A DNA stretch of 64,000 nucleotides, from assembly GCF_015355625.1 (NCBI RefSeq), contig NZ_JACLAF010000006.1:62001-126000 (forward strand), in the 5' to 3' direction. This DNA comes from Tamlana sp. I1. Lineage in GTDB: Bacteria > Bacteroidota > Bacteroidia > Flavobacteriales > Flavobacteriaceae. The stretch's first letter is position 1. Every line of letters starts with the position of its first letter. The notes beneath the pieces are model-generated. The model was given only the letters and a program-made list of their open reading frames with translations, made no database searches and was not told the origin of the DNA. Shown in pieces: positions 26,195-34,890 of the stretch. Both the position numbers and the translations under genes were made by a program.

Positions 26195-28807
26195 TTAAAC
26201 TTGCTTTTTCTTGCCCAACATACGCTTAATTTCATTCAATTTCATAAGCGCTTCCACAGGTGTAAGTGTATCAATATCAGTATTTAATATTTCTTCTTTA
26301 ATATTTTCAAGTAATGGGTCGTCTAAATTAAAAAAACTGAGTTGCATATCGTCATGAATCGTTTTTACCTTATCGGTAAGCTCTTCACTGGAATGCGACT
26401 TCTCCAATTTCTTCAAAATCATGTTGGCACGATGCAAAACTTGTTGCGGCATACCAGCCATTTTTGCCACGTGAATTCCAAAACTATGTTCGCTACCACC
26501 TTCAACCAGTTTTCTTAAAAAAAGCACGTTGTTTTTTAGCTCTTTAACCGAAACATTAAAGTTTTTTATTCGGCTAAAGGTTTCACACATTTCATTCAAT
26601 TCATGATAATGCGTTGCAAAAAGCGTTTTTGGCTTTGCAGGATGCTCATGTAAGTATTCGCTAATCGCCCAAGCAATTGAAATCCCATCATAAGTACTAG
26701 TTCCACGACCAATTTCATCGAGAAGCACCAAGCTTCTGTTGGAAATATTATTCAAAATAGAGGCTGTTTCATTCATTTCAACCATAAAAGTCGATTCGCC
26801 CATCGAAATATTATCGCTGGCTCCTACTCTAGTAAAAATTTTATCAACCAAACCAATTCGCGCTGCTTCCGCAGGGACAAAACTGCCTATTTGCGCCAAT
26901 AAAACGATTAATGCTGTTTGCCTTAAAATAGCCGATTTACCAGACATATTTGGCCCCGTAATCATGATAATTTGTTGCCCTTCACGATCTAAAAACACGT
27001 TGTTCGCAATATAAGCTTCACCAATTGGTAATTGCTTTTCAATTACAGGATGGCGCCCTTCTTTTATATCTAAATCGTGTGATTCATCAATAACAGGATA
27101 CACATAATTATTGTCTTTTGCCAATTGCGAAAATCCGCATAAACAGTCCAACTGCCCAATCCAATATGCGTTTTGCTGCACTGGTTTTATGTACTGACTC
27201 ATCCAAATAATCAACTCGGAAAACAACTGCTGCTCTATGGCCTGAATACGGTCTTCAGCACCTAAAATTTTGGCTTCGTACTCCTTAAGCTCCTCCGTAA
27301 TATAGCGTTCGGCATTTACAAGTGTTTGCTTCCTAATCCATTCCGGCGGCACTTTATCTTTATGTGTATTTCTAACTTCAATATAATATCCAAACACATT
27401 ATTTGAAGCAATTTTAAGCGAAGTAATACCTGTGCGCTCACTTTCGCGGGCCAGCATATTATCCAAATAATCTTTTCCAGATTTAGATAACCCGCGAAGC
27501 TCATCCAATTCTTCTGAAAACCCTACCGCAATACTGTTCCCTTTTAAAATATTTACAGGCGCATCTTCATTAAGCGTCGCCTTTATTTTTTCGCGAAGCA
27601 CATCGCAACCCTGCAAGGTATCGCCAATAATTTTTAAGGAGTCGTTCTCGCAATTTGAAGCTAAAGATTTTATAGGCACAATAGCTTCTAACGAATTTTT
27701 AAGCTGAATAACCTCCCGCGGATTGACTTTACCCGTTGCAATTTTCGAGATTAAGCGTTCTAAATCGCCTATTTGCTTAATGTGATTCTGTATTTTCTGA
27801 AGCTGAGCGTCTTCAGTCGATAAATACCGAACCACTTCATGACGCTGTTTTATCTTCTTAACATTTTTTAGCGGCAGTGCCAACCACCGTTTTAGCAACC
27901 TTCCGCCCATTGGCGAAATGGTTTTATCAATCACATTTAAAAGCGTTACAGCGTTGTTATTTGTAGAATTGTAAAGTTCTAAATTCCGAATGGTGAATTT
28001 ATCCATCCACACATAATCATCTTCAGCAATTCTAGAAATGGCCGTGATATGTTGCAACTTTTTGTGCTGAGTTTCACCCAAATAATGCAGAATGGAACCC
28101 GATGCAATAATGCCTTCTTTTAAATCTTCAATACCAAAACCTTTAAGCGTTTTCGTATCGAAATGTTTGGTTAAGGTTTCGTAAGCATAATCGGTTTGAT
28201 ACACCCAATCTTCCAAATAAAAAGTATGGAAATCTTCACCAAAAGTATCGTTAAAAAGACTGCGCTTTTGTTTGGAGACTAAAACTTCACTCGGACTAAA
28301 ATTTTGAAGTAGTTTATCAATATATTCGGCATTACCTTGAGAGGTTAAAAACTCGCCCGTAGAAATGTCTAAAAACGAAATCCCTATGTTTTTTTTATCA
28401 AAATAAACAGAACATAAAAAGTTGTTCGATTTCGAAATTAAAACCTCATCATTAAGTGCCACACCTGGAGTTACTAATTCTGTAACGCCACGTTTTACAA
28501 TGTTTTTGGTTTGTTTTGGATCTTCCAACTGGTCGCAAATCGCAACGCGCTCGCCTGCTTTTACTAATTTTGGTAAATAGGTATTTAACGAATGGTGCGG
28601 AAATCCTGCCAACTCAATTTCACTTTCGCTTCCTGCCCCGCGTTTAGTTAAAATAATACCCAAAATACCAGCCGTTTTTACAGCATCTGCCCCAAAGGTT
28701 TCATAAAAATCGCCCACCCTAAACAACAACAACGCATCGGGATACTTTGCTTTTATGGCATTGTACTGTTTCATTAACGGTGTTTCCTTTTTTGCTTTTT
28801 TCGTCAT
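26195..28807 (-). CDS. mutS: DNA mismatch repair protein MutS
   Basis: An 870-residue MutS ATPase that recognises mismatches and small loops. The mismatch-binding Phe-x-Glu motif (RVGDFYETF) is near residue 32. Connector, lever and clamp domains follow. The ATPase has Walker [14 protein letters not shown], Walker B-type [14 protein letters not shown], and the signature ATHYHELNE. The C-terminal helices end [11 protein letters not shown] chose the ATG at 28807 ([10 protein letters not shown]), which fits the family. An in-frame ATG at 28846 adds 13 residues that look like translated intergenic repeat (TAGATTCC...GGGAATGA). tRNA-Gly lies about 100 bp downstream. Confidence 0.96.
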   Translation of the reverse strand: MTKKAKKETPLMKQYNAIKAKYPDALLLFRVGDFYETFGADAVKTAGILGIILTKRGAGSESEIELAGFPHHSLNTYLPKLVKAGERVAICDQLEDPKQTKNIVKRGVTELVTPGVALNDEVLISKSNNFLCSVYFDKKNIGISFLDISTGEFLTSQGNAEYIDKLLQNFSPSEVLVSKQKRSLFNDTFGEDFHTFYLEDWVYQTDYAYETLTKHFDTKTLKGFGIEDLKEGIIASGSILHYLGETQHKKLQHITAISRIAEDDYVWMDKFTIRNLELYNSTNNNAVTLLNVIDKTISPMGGRLLKRWLALPLKNVKKIKQRHEVVRYLSTEDAQLQKIQNHIKQIGDLERLISKIATGKVNPREVIQLKNSLEAIVPIKSLASNCENDSLKIIGDTLQGCDVLREKIKATLNEDAPVNILKGNSIAVGFSEELDELRGLSKSGKDYLDNMLARESERTGITSLKIASNNVFGYYIEVRNTHKDKVPPEWIRKQTLVNAERYITEELKEYEAKILGAEDRIQAIEQQLFSELIIWMSQYIKPVQQNAYWIGQLDCLCGFSQLAKDNNYVYPVIDESHDLDIKEGRHPVIEKQLPIGEAYIANNVFLDREGQQIIMITGPNMSGKSAILRQTALIVLLAQIGSFVPAEAARIGLVDKIFTRVGASDNISMGESTFMVEMNETASILNNISNRSLVLLDEIGRGTSTYDGISIAWAISEYLHEHPAKPKTLFATHYHELNEMCETFSRIKNFNVSVKELKNNVLFLRKLVEGGSEHSFGIHVAKMAGMPQQVLHRANMILKKLEKSHSSEELTDKVKTIHDDMQLSFFNLDDPLLENIKEEILNTDIDTLTPVEALMKLNEIKRMLGKKKQV

Positions 28808-29095
28808 AGCTCTGTTTTCATTCCCCAGAAGAGTGGAATCTACCAATGGTATTGTTGTTTTTAAGTATTATTTTTGCCGCTGTTGCAAGATTGCTAATGT
28901 AGCATTATTTTGATTTTCACTAAAATCGTGCTCTTACAAGTTATTTACAATTAGCATGAGATTTCAACAATTTTTCGTGCAAATTATAGAATGTATTCTA
29001 AGCATCTATCCCATAAGATACAAGGCTATTCGTTCTAGAAGTAATATATAATAATAAGATTTTTCGCTTTCGCGGAAATAAAAAAACAACTTTCA

Positions 29096-29626
29096 ATGCG
29101 TAAATTAAAGAACAGCGAATTAAACCGATTAAGTGTTGATGCGTTTAAGGAAGCAGAAAAAACACCAATCATTATTGTGCTTGATAACATACGAAGCTTA
29201 AACAATATTGGCTCGGTTTTTAGAACCAGTGATGCTTTTTTAATTGAAAAAATTTATCTCTGCGGCATTACTGCTACGCCGCCCCACAAAGACATCCAGA
29301 AAACTGCTTTAGGAAGCACCGAAACCGTAAATTGGGAATACGTTGAAAACACCATCGATTTGGTTGAAAAACTTAAATCTGAAGGCATAAAAGTCGCTTC
29401 CATCGAGCAGGCCGAAAACGCCACCATGTTAAATGATTTTACGGTTGAAAAAAATACTAAATACGCCCTAGTTTTTGGAAATGAAGTTAAAGGTGTTTCT
29501 CAAAACGTAGTTTCTGCTAGCGATGTTATTATCGAAATTCCGCAGTATGGAACCAAGCATTCATTAAATATTTCGGTGAGTTGTGGGATTGTAACCTGGG
29601 ATTTATTCAGTAAATTAGGTTACTAA
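29096..29626 (+). CDS. TrmH/SpoU-family RNA 2'-O-methyltransferase
   Basis: A 176-residue SPOUT-class methyltransferase lacking an N-terminal substrate-binding extension. Motif 1 is NNIGSVFRTSDAF (Asn and Arg typical of 2'-O-ribose methylation), motif 2 is YALVFGNEVKGVS and motif 3 is HSLNISVSCGI. The knotted SAM site lies in the last 60 residues. It is expected to methylate a ribose in tRNA or rRNA; the target nucleotide cannot be told from sequence. It is divergent from mutS and lies 13 bp upstream of the cupin gene start. Confidence 0.92.
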   Translation: MRKLKNSELNRLSVDAFKEAEKTPIIIVLDNIRSLNNIGSVFRTSDAFLIEKIYLCGITATPPHKDIQKTALGSTETVNWEYVENTIDLVEKLKSEGIKVASIEQAENATMLNDFTVEKNTKYALVFGNEVKGVSQNVVSASDVIIEIPQYGTKHSLNISVSCGIVTWDLFSKLGY

Positions 29627-29639
29627 AACCTTGTTAATT

Positions 29640-30464
29640 ATGAAACTAAAATCAATCTCGCCATACCTTACCGCCATTTTGTTTTCATCTACTGCTTTAA
29701 GCGCTCAAGAAATTCCAATTAAAAATCTTGACATGTCGTTAGCGGCGACTAAAAAAGAACAAAGTACCCCAGTTCTTATCAACGAAATTGAAGGCGTAAG
29801 CACCGAACACATCACTATTAATAGTGATGTCACTAAAAAGGTAAAGATTGATAAGAAGCACAAAACCATCTATTTATTTATAAAAGGTTACGGAGAATTA
29901 ACTTCGGAAGGCAAAACATACGACATCGTCCCCGAAACCATCATGCTGCCTAATAATGTAAAACACATTACATTTAAAGCTAACAAAGATGAAGTGCTTC
30001 ACTACCTAAAAATTTCTGTACATCAAACAGAATTAGACCGTGAATACATTAAAACTTTCCCAAAGGAAAACACAGAAAATATGTATTTCGCAAAATTTAC
30101 CGATTGCGAATCCTACACCGAGCCTATTAAAAGTCCGCAAACCACAAGCAGAACCATATTACCAAACAAATACATTCCTAGAGTAGCTATGGGAACCGTT
30201 AAAACTATTGGGCCAGATGCCGTTGGTGCACATGTACACGCCATGCTAGAACAATTGTTTTTGGGCTTAGACAACAATCAAGCCATCGTACATGCAGACG
30301 AAGCGCAAGTAGATTTTCCACCCTATTCATTACTACATATCCCACTAGGTTCAAGCCACTCTGTTTCTGTTAATGCCAACCAAGAATTATACTATGTGTG
30401 GATGGATTTCTTTTTAGATAAAGACGGCGAAAAATGGTTGGAAACACACAACAAAGAAGAATAA
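29640..30464 (+). CDS. Exported cupin-domain protein
   Basis: A 274-residue protein starting at the ATG at 29640 (a TTG three codons earlier is less likely). The signal peptide ends near LSAQ. Two cupin-like barrels are visible. The first (about 50-125) has KTIYLFIKGYGEL; the second (about 170-270) has the metal-type motif AHVHAMLEQLFLGLD and a later PPYSLLHIPLGSSHSV strand with His. Its role in the periplasm is unknown; a metal-dependent isomerase or sensor is possible. It sits between an RNA methyltransferase and a SAM methyltransferase on the same strand, with short gaps suggesting cotranscription. Confidence 0.75.
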   Translation: MKLKSISPYLTAILFSSTALSAQEIPIKNLDMSLAATKKEQSTPVLINEIEGVSTEHITINSDVTKKVKIDKKHKTIYLFIKGYGELTSEGKTYDIVPETIMLPNNVKHITFKANKDEVLHYLKISVHQTELDREYIKTFPKENTENMYFAKFTDCESYTEPIKSPQTTSRTILPNKYIPRVAMGTVKTIGPDAVGAHVHAMLEQLFLGLDNNQAIVHADEAQVDFPPYSLLHIPLGSSHSVSVNANQELYYVWMDFFLDKDGEKWLETHNKEE

Positions 30465-30497
30465 AACCATTTCAACCCAACAAGAAGTTTAAAAAAT

Positions 30498-31166
30498 TTG
30501 ACTAAAGAAACCAAAAGAAAAAAACAACCCTGGCCCACTAAAGCGGTTATGGATCAAATTTACGACAAGCATCTTTGGGGCGGTAACGACCATGATTTTT
30601 ATTCCGGCGCAGGCTCCCATGATCCTGAAATCATTACACCATATTTAGACGCCATCGCAACCTTTTTAAAAGCCCATAACAACGTGTTAACCGTTTGCGA
30701 TTTGGGTTGCGGCGATTTTAATATTGGCAAGCAACTTGTTAAATACACCCAAAAATATAAAGCCATAGATATTGTTGAAAATCTTATCGCACGAAACAAA
30801 AACATTTACCAGGAAAACAACTTAGAATTTTATTGTTTAGACATCGCTAAAGACAAACTCCCTCCTGGCGATTGCATTATATTACGCCAAGTTTTACAGC
30901 ATTTATCAAATAAAGAAATAGCAAACACCCTTCAAAAATTAACAGCTTACAAATACATTATTCTTACCGAGCACATCCCAACAGAAGCATTTAAACCAAA
31001 TTTAGACATCATTTCTGGGCAAGGCATCCGCATAAAGAAAAACAGCGGTGTTAATATTCTGGAAGCTCCTTTTAATTTTAAAGTTAAAGAAGTTAAACAA
31101 CTTGATGAGCATATTCTAGAAGATGGTAAAGGGCGCCTTGTAACGTTGCTTTTTACTTTGTTTTAA
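30498..31166 (+). CDS. Class I SAM-dependent methyltransferase
   Basis: A 222-residue cytoplasmic protein. SAM motif I is VCDLGCGDFNIG (about 66-77), followed by an acidic end of strand 2 (YKAIDIVENLI) and a motif IV-like CIILRQVLQHLS. The frame opens with TTG at 30498; the first ATG is at 30549 (17 codons later), but the upstream part is hydrophilic and plausible. The substrate is unknown. It is the last gene of a likely three-gene unit with the TrmH-type enzyme and the cupin protein. Confidence 0.78.
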   Translation: MTKETKRKKQPWPTKAVMDQIYDKHLWGGNDHDFYSGAGSHDPEIITPYLDAIATFLKAHNNVLTVCDLGCGDFNIGKQLVKYTQKYKAIDIVENLIARNKNIYQENNLEFYCLDIAKDKLPPGDCIILRQVLQHLSNKEIANTLQKLTAYKYIILTEHIPTEAFKPNLDIISGQGIRIKKNSGVNILEAPFNFKVKEVKQLDEHILEDGKGRLVTLLFTLF

Positions 31167-31267
31167 GGGAATTGAAAAACCAAATAAGTACTCAAAATAT
31201 CTGATTTATTCATGAACGCATGAATAATAAAAAACAACTATCTGGTATCTCAACCAAAAACTGAGTA

Positions 31268-31558
31268 CTAAACTAAATATATATCTTTATAGTTCGTTAT
31301 ATATTGATTAAGTCTTAAAAACTGATTTTTAGAACCTTTAAATTTTACAGTTTCTTTAAAATTAGAAAAGCCATACTTATCCAAAAAAACACCAATAGAA
31401 GTATTTAAAAAAGAAGAAGACATAGATAAATTTGAATCTACGTATAATAGCAACTGCTCACCATTTAAATATGCCCGCTGTAGCGCATTAAAAAGAATTT
31501 CCCCTTCCTCATTTGAGCTTGAATTTCTCACGATATTCTTTAAAATTAAAGTTTTCAT
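31268..31558 (-). CDS. STAS-like protein (DUF4325 type)
   Basis: A 96-residue protein with the pattern of DUF4325 STAS-like proteins: an N-terminal strand (KTLILKNIV), a helix with an acidic stretch (EEGEILFNALQ), the core strand LLLYVDSNLSMSSSFLNTSIG where the family has DFxxVxxxSSSFL, and a final helix. Proteins of this type are commonly encoded beside GHKL ATPases that resemble anti-sigma kinases. Here it follows such an ATPase by 70 bp on the same strand. It could be the phosphorylated or binding partner of that ATPase. No sigma factor gene is near. Confidence 0.72.
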   Translation of the reverse strand: MKTLILKNIVRNSSSNEEGEILFNALQRAYLNGEQLLLYVDSNLSMSSSFLNTSIGVFLDKYGFSNFKETVKFKGSKNQFLRLNQYITNYKDIYLV

Positions 31559-31628
31559 TAGACAAATATTTTATTAACTACACGATAAAATTCCATACAA
31601 AAGTATAAATAAATATACGTTATTTTTC

Positions 31629-32381
31629 CTAAAAGTCAAATATTTCATCTGATTCATCTTTTTCAACAAAAGTATTTAAGTCTACTTCTATTTTAATTAA
31701 TGTACCTGAAAAGTCAAATTCAACCCTACCTGAACGATACATTTCACCTGCAGTTTTCTCAACAAAACCATTATTAGATATAATTAATAATTTACCTTTT
31801 GAACTTTCAGTAAGCTCCAATATATTATTCAAACCAAAACCTCTATTTCTTGGAGTAGAATTAATAGAGAAACCTCTTTCTAAGGATTTAATAATAGCCT
31901 TCCAGTCTTCCATTGGCTTCTCTTCTTTACATTTTCTATCATTATTAATTGAAGAAGCAATACCAACACCAAAATCACAAACAGAAAACGATATTTTATT
32001 GTTCTTGGGGTAATATTGAGTAATAATATAACCTGTAACAGAAGAATTAGAATGATCAAAAACATTATTAAAAACCTCATCCATGTTTGCCGACAATGCT
32101 ATTAAGTCTTTATTCCCTTCAAACCTTTCAAAATATTGTTTAGCATACATAGAGTATGAATATATCATATCTGAAGATATTTTCCACAAACAAAGAGTTG
32201 TTCGGTTATATGATAAAGTAAATTTAGCCCTATCAAAACCCTCATTCCAATATTCTTTAAATTTTATATTAAAAAGATGCGTATTAAACCCTTTCGTTCC
32301 TCCAATAAACCTAACATTACATTTCTTAATGTAAAAGCTTTCAATCAAACAAGCTAGTATAACAAAATCATCCGTTTCCAT
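31629..32381 (-). CDS. GHKL-type ATP-binding protein (histidine kinase-like ATPase), main part of a frameshifted gene
   Basis: A 250-residue open frame. The ATP-binding signatures are an N-box DEVFNNVFDHSNS (about 109-121), a G1 box CDFGVGI and a G2 box NRGFGLNNI. The first 60 residues (METDDFVILACLIESF) look like the second half of a STAS-like domain rather than a true start. The missing first half is in the overlapping frame just upstream (32354-32509). Joining the two by a one-base shift near 32382-32384 gives a continuous STAS-ATPase protein of about 290 residues. With DUF4325 downstream it forms a partner-switching-like module of unknown output. Confidence 0.72.
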   Translation of the reverse strand: METDDFVILACLIESFYIKKCNVRFIGGTKGFNTHLFNIKFKEYWNEGFDRAKFTLSYNRTTLCLWKISSDMIYSYSMYAKQYFERFEGNKDLIALSANMDEVFNNVFDHSNSSVTGYIITQYYPKNNKISFSVCDFGVGIASSINNDRKCKEEKPMEDWKAIIKSLERGFSINSTPRNRGFGLNNILELTESSKGKLLIISNNGFVEKTAGEMYRSGRVEFDFSGTLIKIEVDLNTFVEKDESDEIFDF

Positions 32382-32509
32382 AAACGGACTTCATTAAAAT
32401 CGACAATAAGCAAATCTACATCATCAACATGATTTAAACTTTCCTTTACAAACCGAAACCAATCAGCAGTTCGCTGAGTAGATGGAACTAATAAAATATA
32501 TTCATTCAT
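32354..32509 (-). pseudogene. N-terminal fragment of the frameshifted STAS-ATPase gene
   Basis: A 51-residue frame from the ATG at 32509, which is preceded by an AAAGGA ribosome-site-like sequence. It reads MNEYILLVPSTQRTADWF, then LLIVDFNEVR, the core strand of a STAS-like domain. After VR the frame runs into LWKRMILLY and stops, whereas one extra T gives VRFMETDDFVILACLIE, which continues the domain exactly. The frames overlap by 28 bp. Either a real mutation, a sequencing error in a short A/T run, or a minus-one ribosomal slip would explain this. Confidence 0.65.
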
Positions 32510-32642
32510 TAAATATCCTTTAACACAAAGGTAATTAAAAGCCAATAGCTCCCAATCAAAAGAGAAACAGCAATATTTTGACTAATTCAACTCCTGTGCT
32601 TAAAACCAAAATTAAGACTTATATTAAAGCATTATTACAACA

Positions 32643-33788
32643 TCAGACAGGCTTCTTAGTGAACGAAGTAATCTCCCTCAAAATCCATAGATAATCGGCG
32701 CGATTTTCTACGAAATCGCGATTAGAAACATCTATAATTTTCACATTAAATTCGGTTTGAGTTTTTAAAAATTCTAAATAGCCTGTGTTTATTTTTTCCA
32801 AATAATCGTTGGCTATGTTTTGCTCGAAATCGCGGCCACGTTTTTTAATGTTTTGCTGCAATTGTTCTGTATTTTGATGCAAATAAACATATAAATCGGG
32901 CTTGCGCAATTCTTTATACATTAAGTAAAACAACTTCCTGTACAAATTAAACTCATCGCCTTGTAGGGTGATTTTAGAAAAAATAAGCGATTTAAACACA
33001 TCGTAATCGCTCACAATAAAATCTTTAAACAAATCCAATTGCGATAAATCTTCAGAAATTTGCTGATAGCGGTCTGCCAAAAAAGACATTTCTAAAGTAA
33101 AAGCATAACGCGCGCCGTCTTCGTAAAATTTTGGTAAAAACGGATTATCAGCAAAGCGTTCTAAAATAAGTTTTGCATTATAATCATGTGCAATTTTTGT
33201 AGACAAACTTGTTTTTCCGGCGCCAATATTACCTTCAATAGCAATGTAACTGTATTTTGAAAAATTATAGGCTTTACTTGGGTTTTTCAACCATATTTTA
33301 AGTGGTTCTAAAACCGATGCATCATCGCAGGTTTCTAACAACTCTGCAATGGATTTTCCTAAAACCGGATGCATCACTTTAGGCGCAATATCGTTTAGTG
33401 GCAACAAAACAAATTTACGCTTACTCATTTCAGGATGCGGAATTTGCAAGGTTTCGGTGTTTATTATTTCAGCTTCAGCTAAAACAATATCCAAATCAAT
33501 CACGCGGGCTTCGTAACCGCTTTTCTGGGTTCGAACGCGACCTAAATCGATCTCAATTTTAAGAAGTAAATCTAAAACATGCTGAGGTTTTAAATCACTT
33601 TGTAAAACCAAACAGCAATTAAAAAAATCGTCGCTCTCAAAACCAAAAGCAGGCGATTTATAAACTTTAGAAATAGACAAAACATTACCAATCTGCTCGT
33701 GAATGGCCTGAATGGCGTCCTGTAAATTCTTAAATTTATCGCCTTTATTGCTTCCTAAAGCAAGATAATATGTCGTGGTTTTTAGCAT
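32643..33788 (-). CDS. folK: Fusion of HPPK (FolK) and deoxynucleoside kinase
   Basis: A 381-residue two-enzyme fusion. Residues 1-160 are 6-hydroxymethyl-7,8-dihydropterin pyrophosphokinase: LALGSNKGDK, SPAFGFESDDFFN, GYEARVIDLDIV and IPHPEMSKRKFVLLPL. Residues about 174-381 are a deoxyadenosine/deoxyguanosine-type kinase: P-loop EGNIGAGKT, LERFADNPFLPKFY, SFLADRYQQ and the KRGRDFEQNI lid. The first makes the folate precursor pyrophosphate; the second salvages deoxynucleosides. Both active sites look complete. The fusion is known in Bacteroidota. No other folate gene is adjacent. Confidence 0.93.
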   Translation of the reverse strand: MLKTTTYYLALGSNKGDKFKNLQDAIQAIHEQIGNVLSISKVYKSPAFGFESDDFFNCCLVLQSDLKPQHVLDLLLKIEIDLGRVRTQKSGYEARVIDLDIVLAEAEIINTETLQIPHPEMSKRKFVLLPLNDIAPKVMHPVLGKSIAELLETCDDASVLEPLKIWLKNPSKAYNFSKYSYIAIEGNIGAGKTSLSTKIAHDYNAKLILERFADNPFLPKFYEDGARYAFTLEMSFLADRYQQISEDLSQLDLFKDFIVSDYDVFKSLIFSKITLQGDEFNLYRKLFYLMYKELRKPDLYVYLHQNTEQLQQNIKKRGRDFEQNIANDYLEKINTGYLEFLKTQTEFNVKIIDVSNRDFVENRADYLWILREITSFTKKPV

Positions 33789-33864
33789 AAGAAAGGCAAA
33801 ATAACTAAAACAATTTTTAATACTTTATATTTATAGTCGCGAATTTAATATTTACTTTGATTTG

Positions 33865-33966
33865 TTCTCGATACCATGTGCCTTAGGCCGCATCACTCGA
33901 ACTGATACAGCGTCTATTTGTCACTTCGAGTGATTCCGATTTTTCTTCGGAATTGTATCGAGAAGC
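33865..33966. repeat. Two solitary copies of the TCGAGTG/TATCGAGA intergenic repeat
   Basis: TTCTCGATACCATGTGCC (33865-33882), continuing to ATCACTCGA (33892-33900), is the core of the tandem array at 37.6-38.7 kb in reverse orientation. A second variant lies in forward orientation at 33921-33966: ACTTCGAGTGATTCCGA, a loop, TCGGAATTGTATCGAGAAG, which folds into a long hairpin. Both lie between folK and yhhQ and code for nothing. Confidence 0.75.
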
Positions 33967-34067
33967 ACATTTCTAAAACCACGAAATTTTATCATATTTT
34001 TGTTTAATCACTAAATTGCTAACTAAACGACCTTACTTACAACTTTCAAACTGAAAAAAAATCACAA

Positions 34068-34772
34068 ATGACTTTAAGAGATAAACTTGCTGCCCAACGT
34101 ATTTACATGCTTTTAGGGGGCTTATTCATAACGTCGTTGGTGGTTTCAAACCTTATTTTTCAGAAATTTTTTTATTGGCATCCGTTTGAAATAGAAATTT
34201 TTGGAAACAGCTTGTTTGAAATTTCGGTTGGCGTGCTCCCCTATCCCATTACTTTTTTAATCACCGATTTAATTAGCGAAATTTATGGTAAAAAACGCGC
34301 CAACGATATTGTGGTTGTAGGTATTTTTGCGTCGCTATTCTCGTTGTTAATAATAAAAGTAGCAAGTGCAGTGCCTGCCACAAACTGGAGTTACGTTAAC
34401 GACGATATGTTTAACACGGTTTTTGGCAACACCTCAATCGCCGTTTTTGCAAGCATGATTACTTATTTATTTGCGCAATTTATAGACATTCAAATTTATC
34501 ATTTCTGGAAACGCCTAACTCGCGGTAAACATCTATGGCTTCGCAATAATTTTTCAACCTGGTTTTCGCAATTTATAGATACCTTTACCATCGTTTTATT
34601 ATTGTGCTCTTTTGATATTATCCCTTGGGAAAATTTTAAAGGTTTAGTGATTAGCGGATTTCTTTTTAAAGCCCTAATTGCACTTTGCGACACACCACTT
34701 TTATACATTGGCGTATTTTTGTTTAGAAAAAGATTCAATTTAAAAACAAACCAAGAAATAGATTTATTGTAA
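34068..34772 (+). CDS. yhhQ: Queuosine precursor transporter YhhQ (VUT family)
   Basis: A 234-residue inner-membrane protein with about six helices. Family signatures are the early SNLIFQKFF region, PYPITFLITDLISEIYGKKRA (about 57-77), YLFAQFIDIQIYHFWKR (about 133-149), and the later RNNFSTWFSQFIDT. E. coli YhhQ imports preQ0/preQ1 for queuosine synthesis in tRNA. No queuosine gene is adjacent. It is probably monocistronic. Confidence 0.92.
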   Translation: MTLRDKLAAQRIYMLLGGLFITSLVVSNLIFQKFFYWHPFEIEIFGNSLFEISVGVLPYPITFLITDLISEIYGKKRANDIVVVGIFASLFSLLIIKVASAVPATNWSYVNDDMFNTVFGNTSIAVFASMITYLFAQFIDIQIYHFWKRLTRGKHLWLRNNFSTWFSQFIDTFTIVLLLCSFDIIPWENFKGLVISGFLFKALIALCDTPLLYIGVFLFRKRFNLKTNQEIDLL

Positions 34773-34890
34773 AGCAAAAACGTCGCTTTACCCTTAATCT
34801 TAACATAAAATAATTCGAAAATTCATCTGTAAATAGCAATTTTGCGTATTGTAGAACGCAAACCCCATTCAACCTTTAAGAATACCTCAC

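Noticed and set aside
25975-26235. 86-codon minus-strand protein
   Set aside because: It runs through tRNA-Gly and the end of mutS and is not a real gene.
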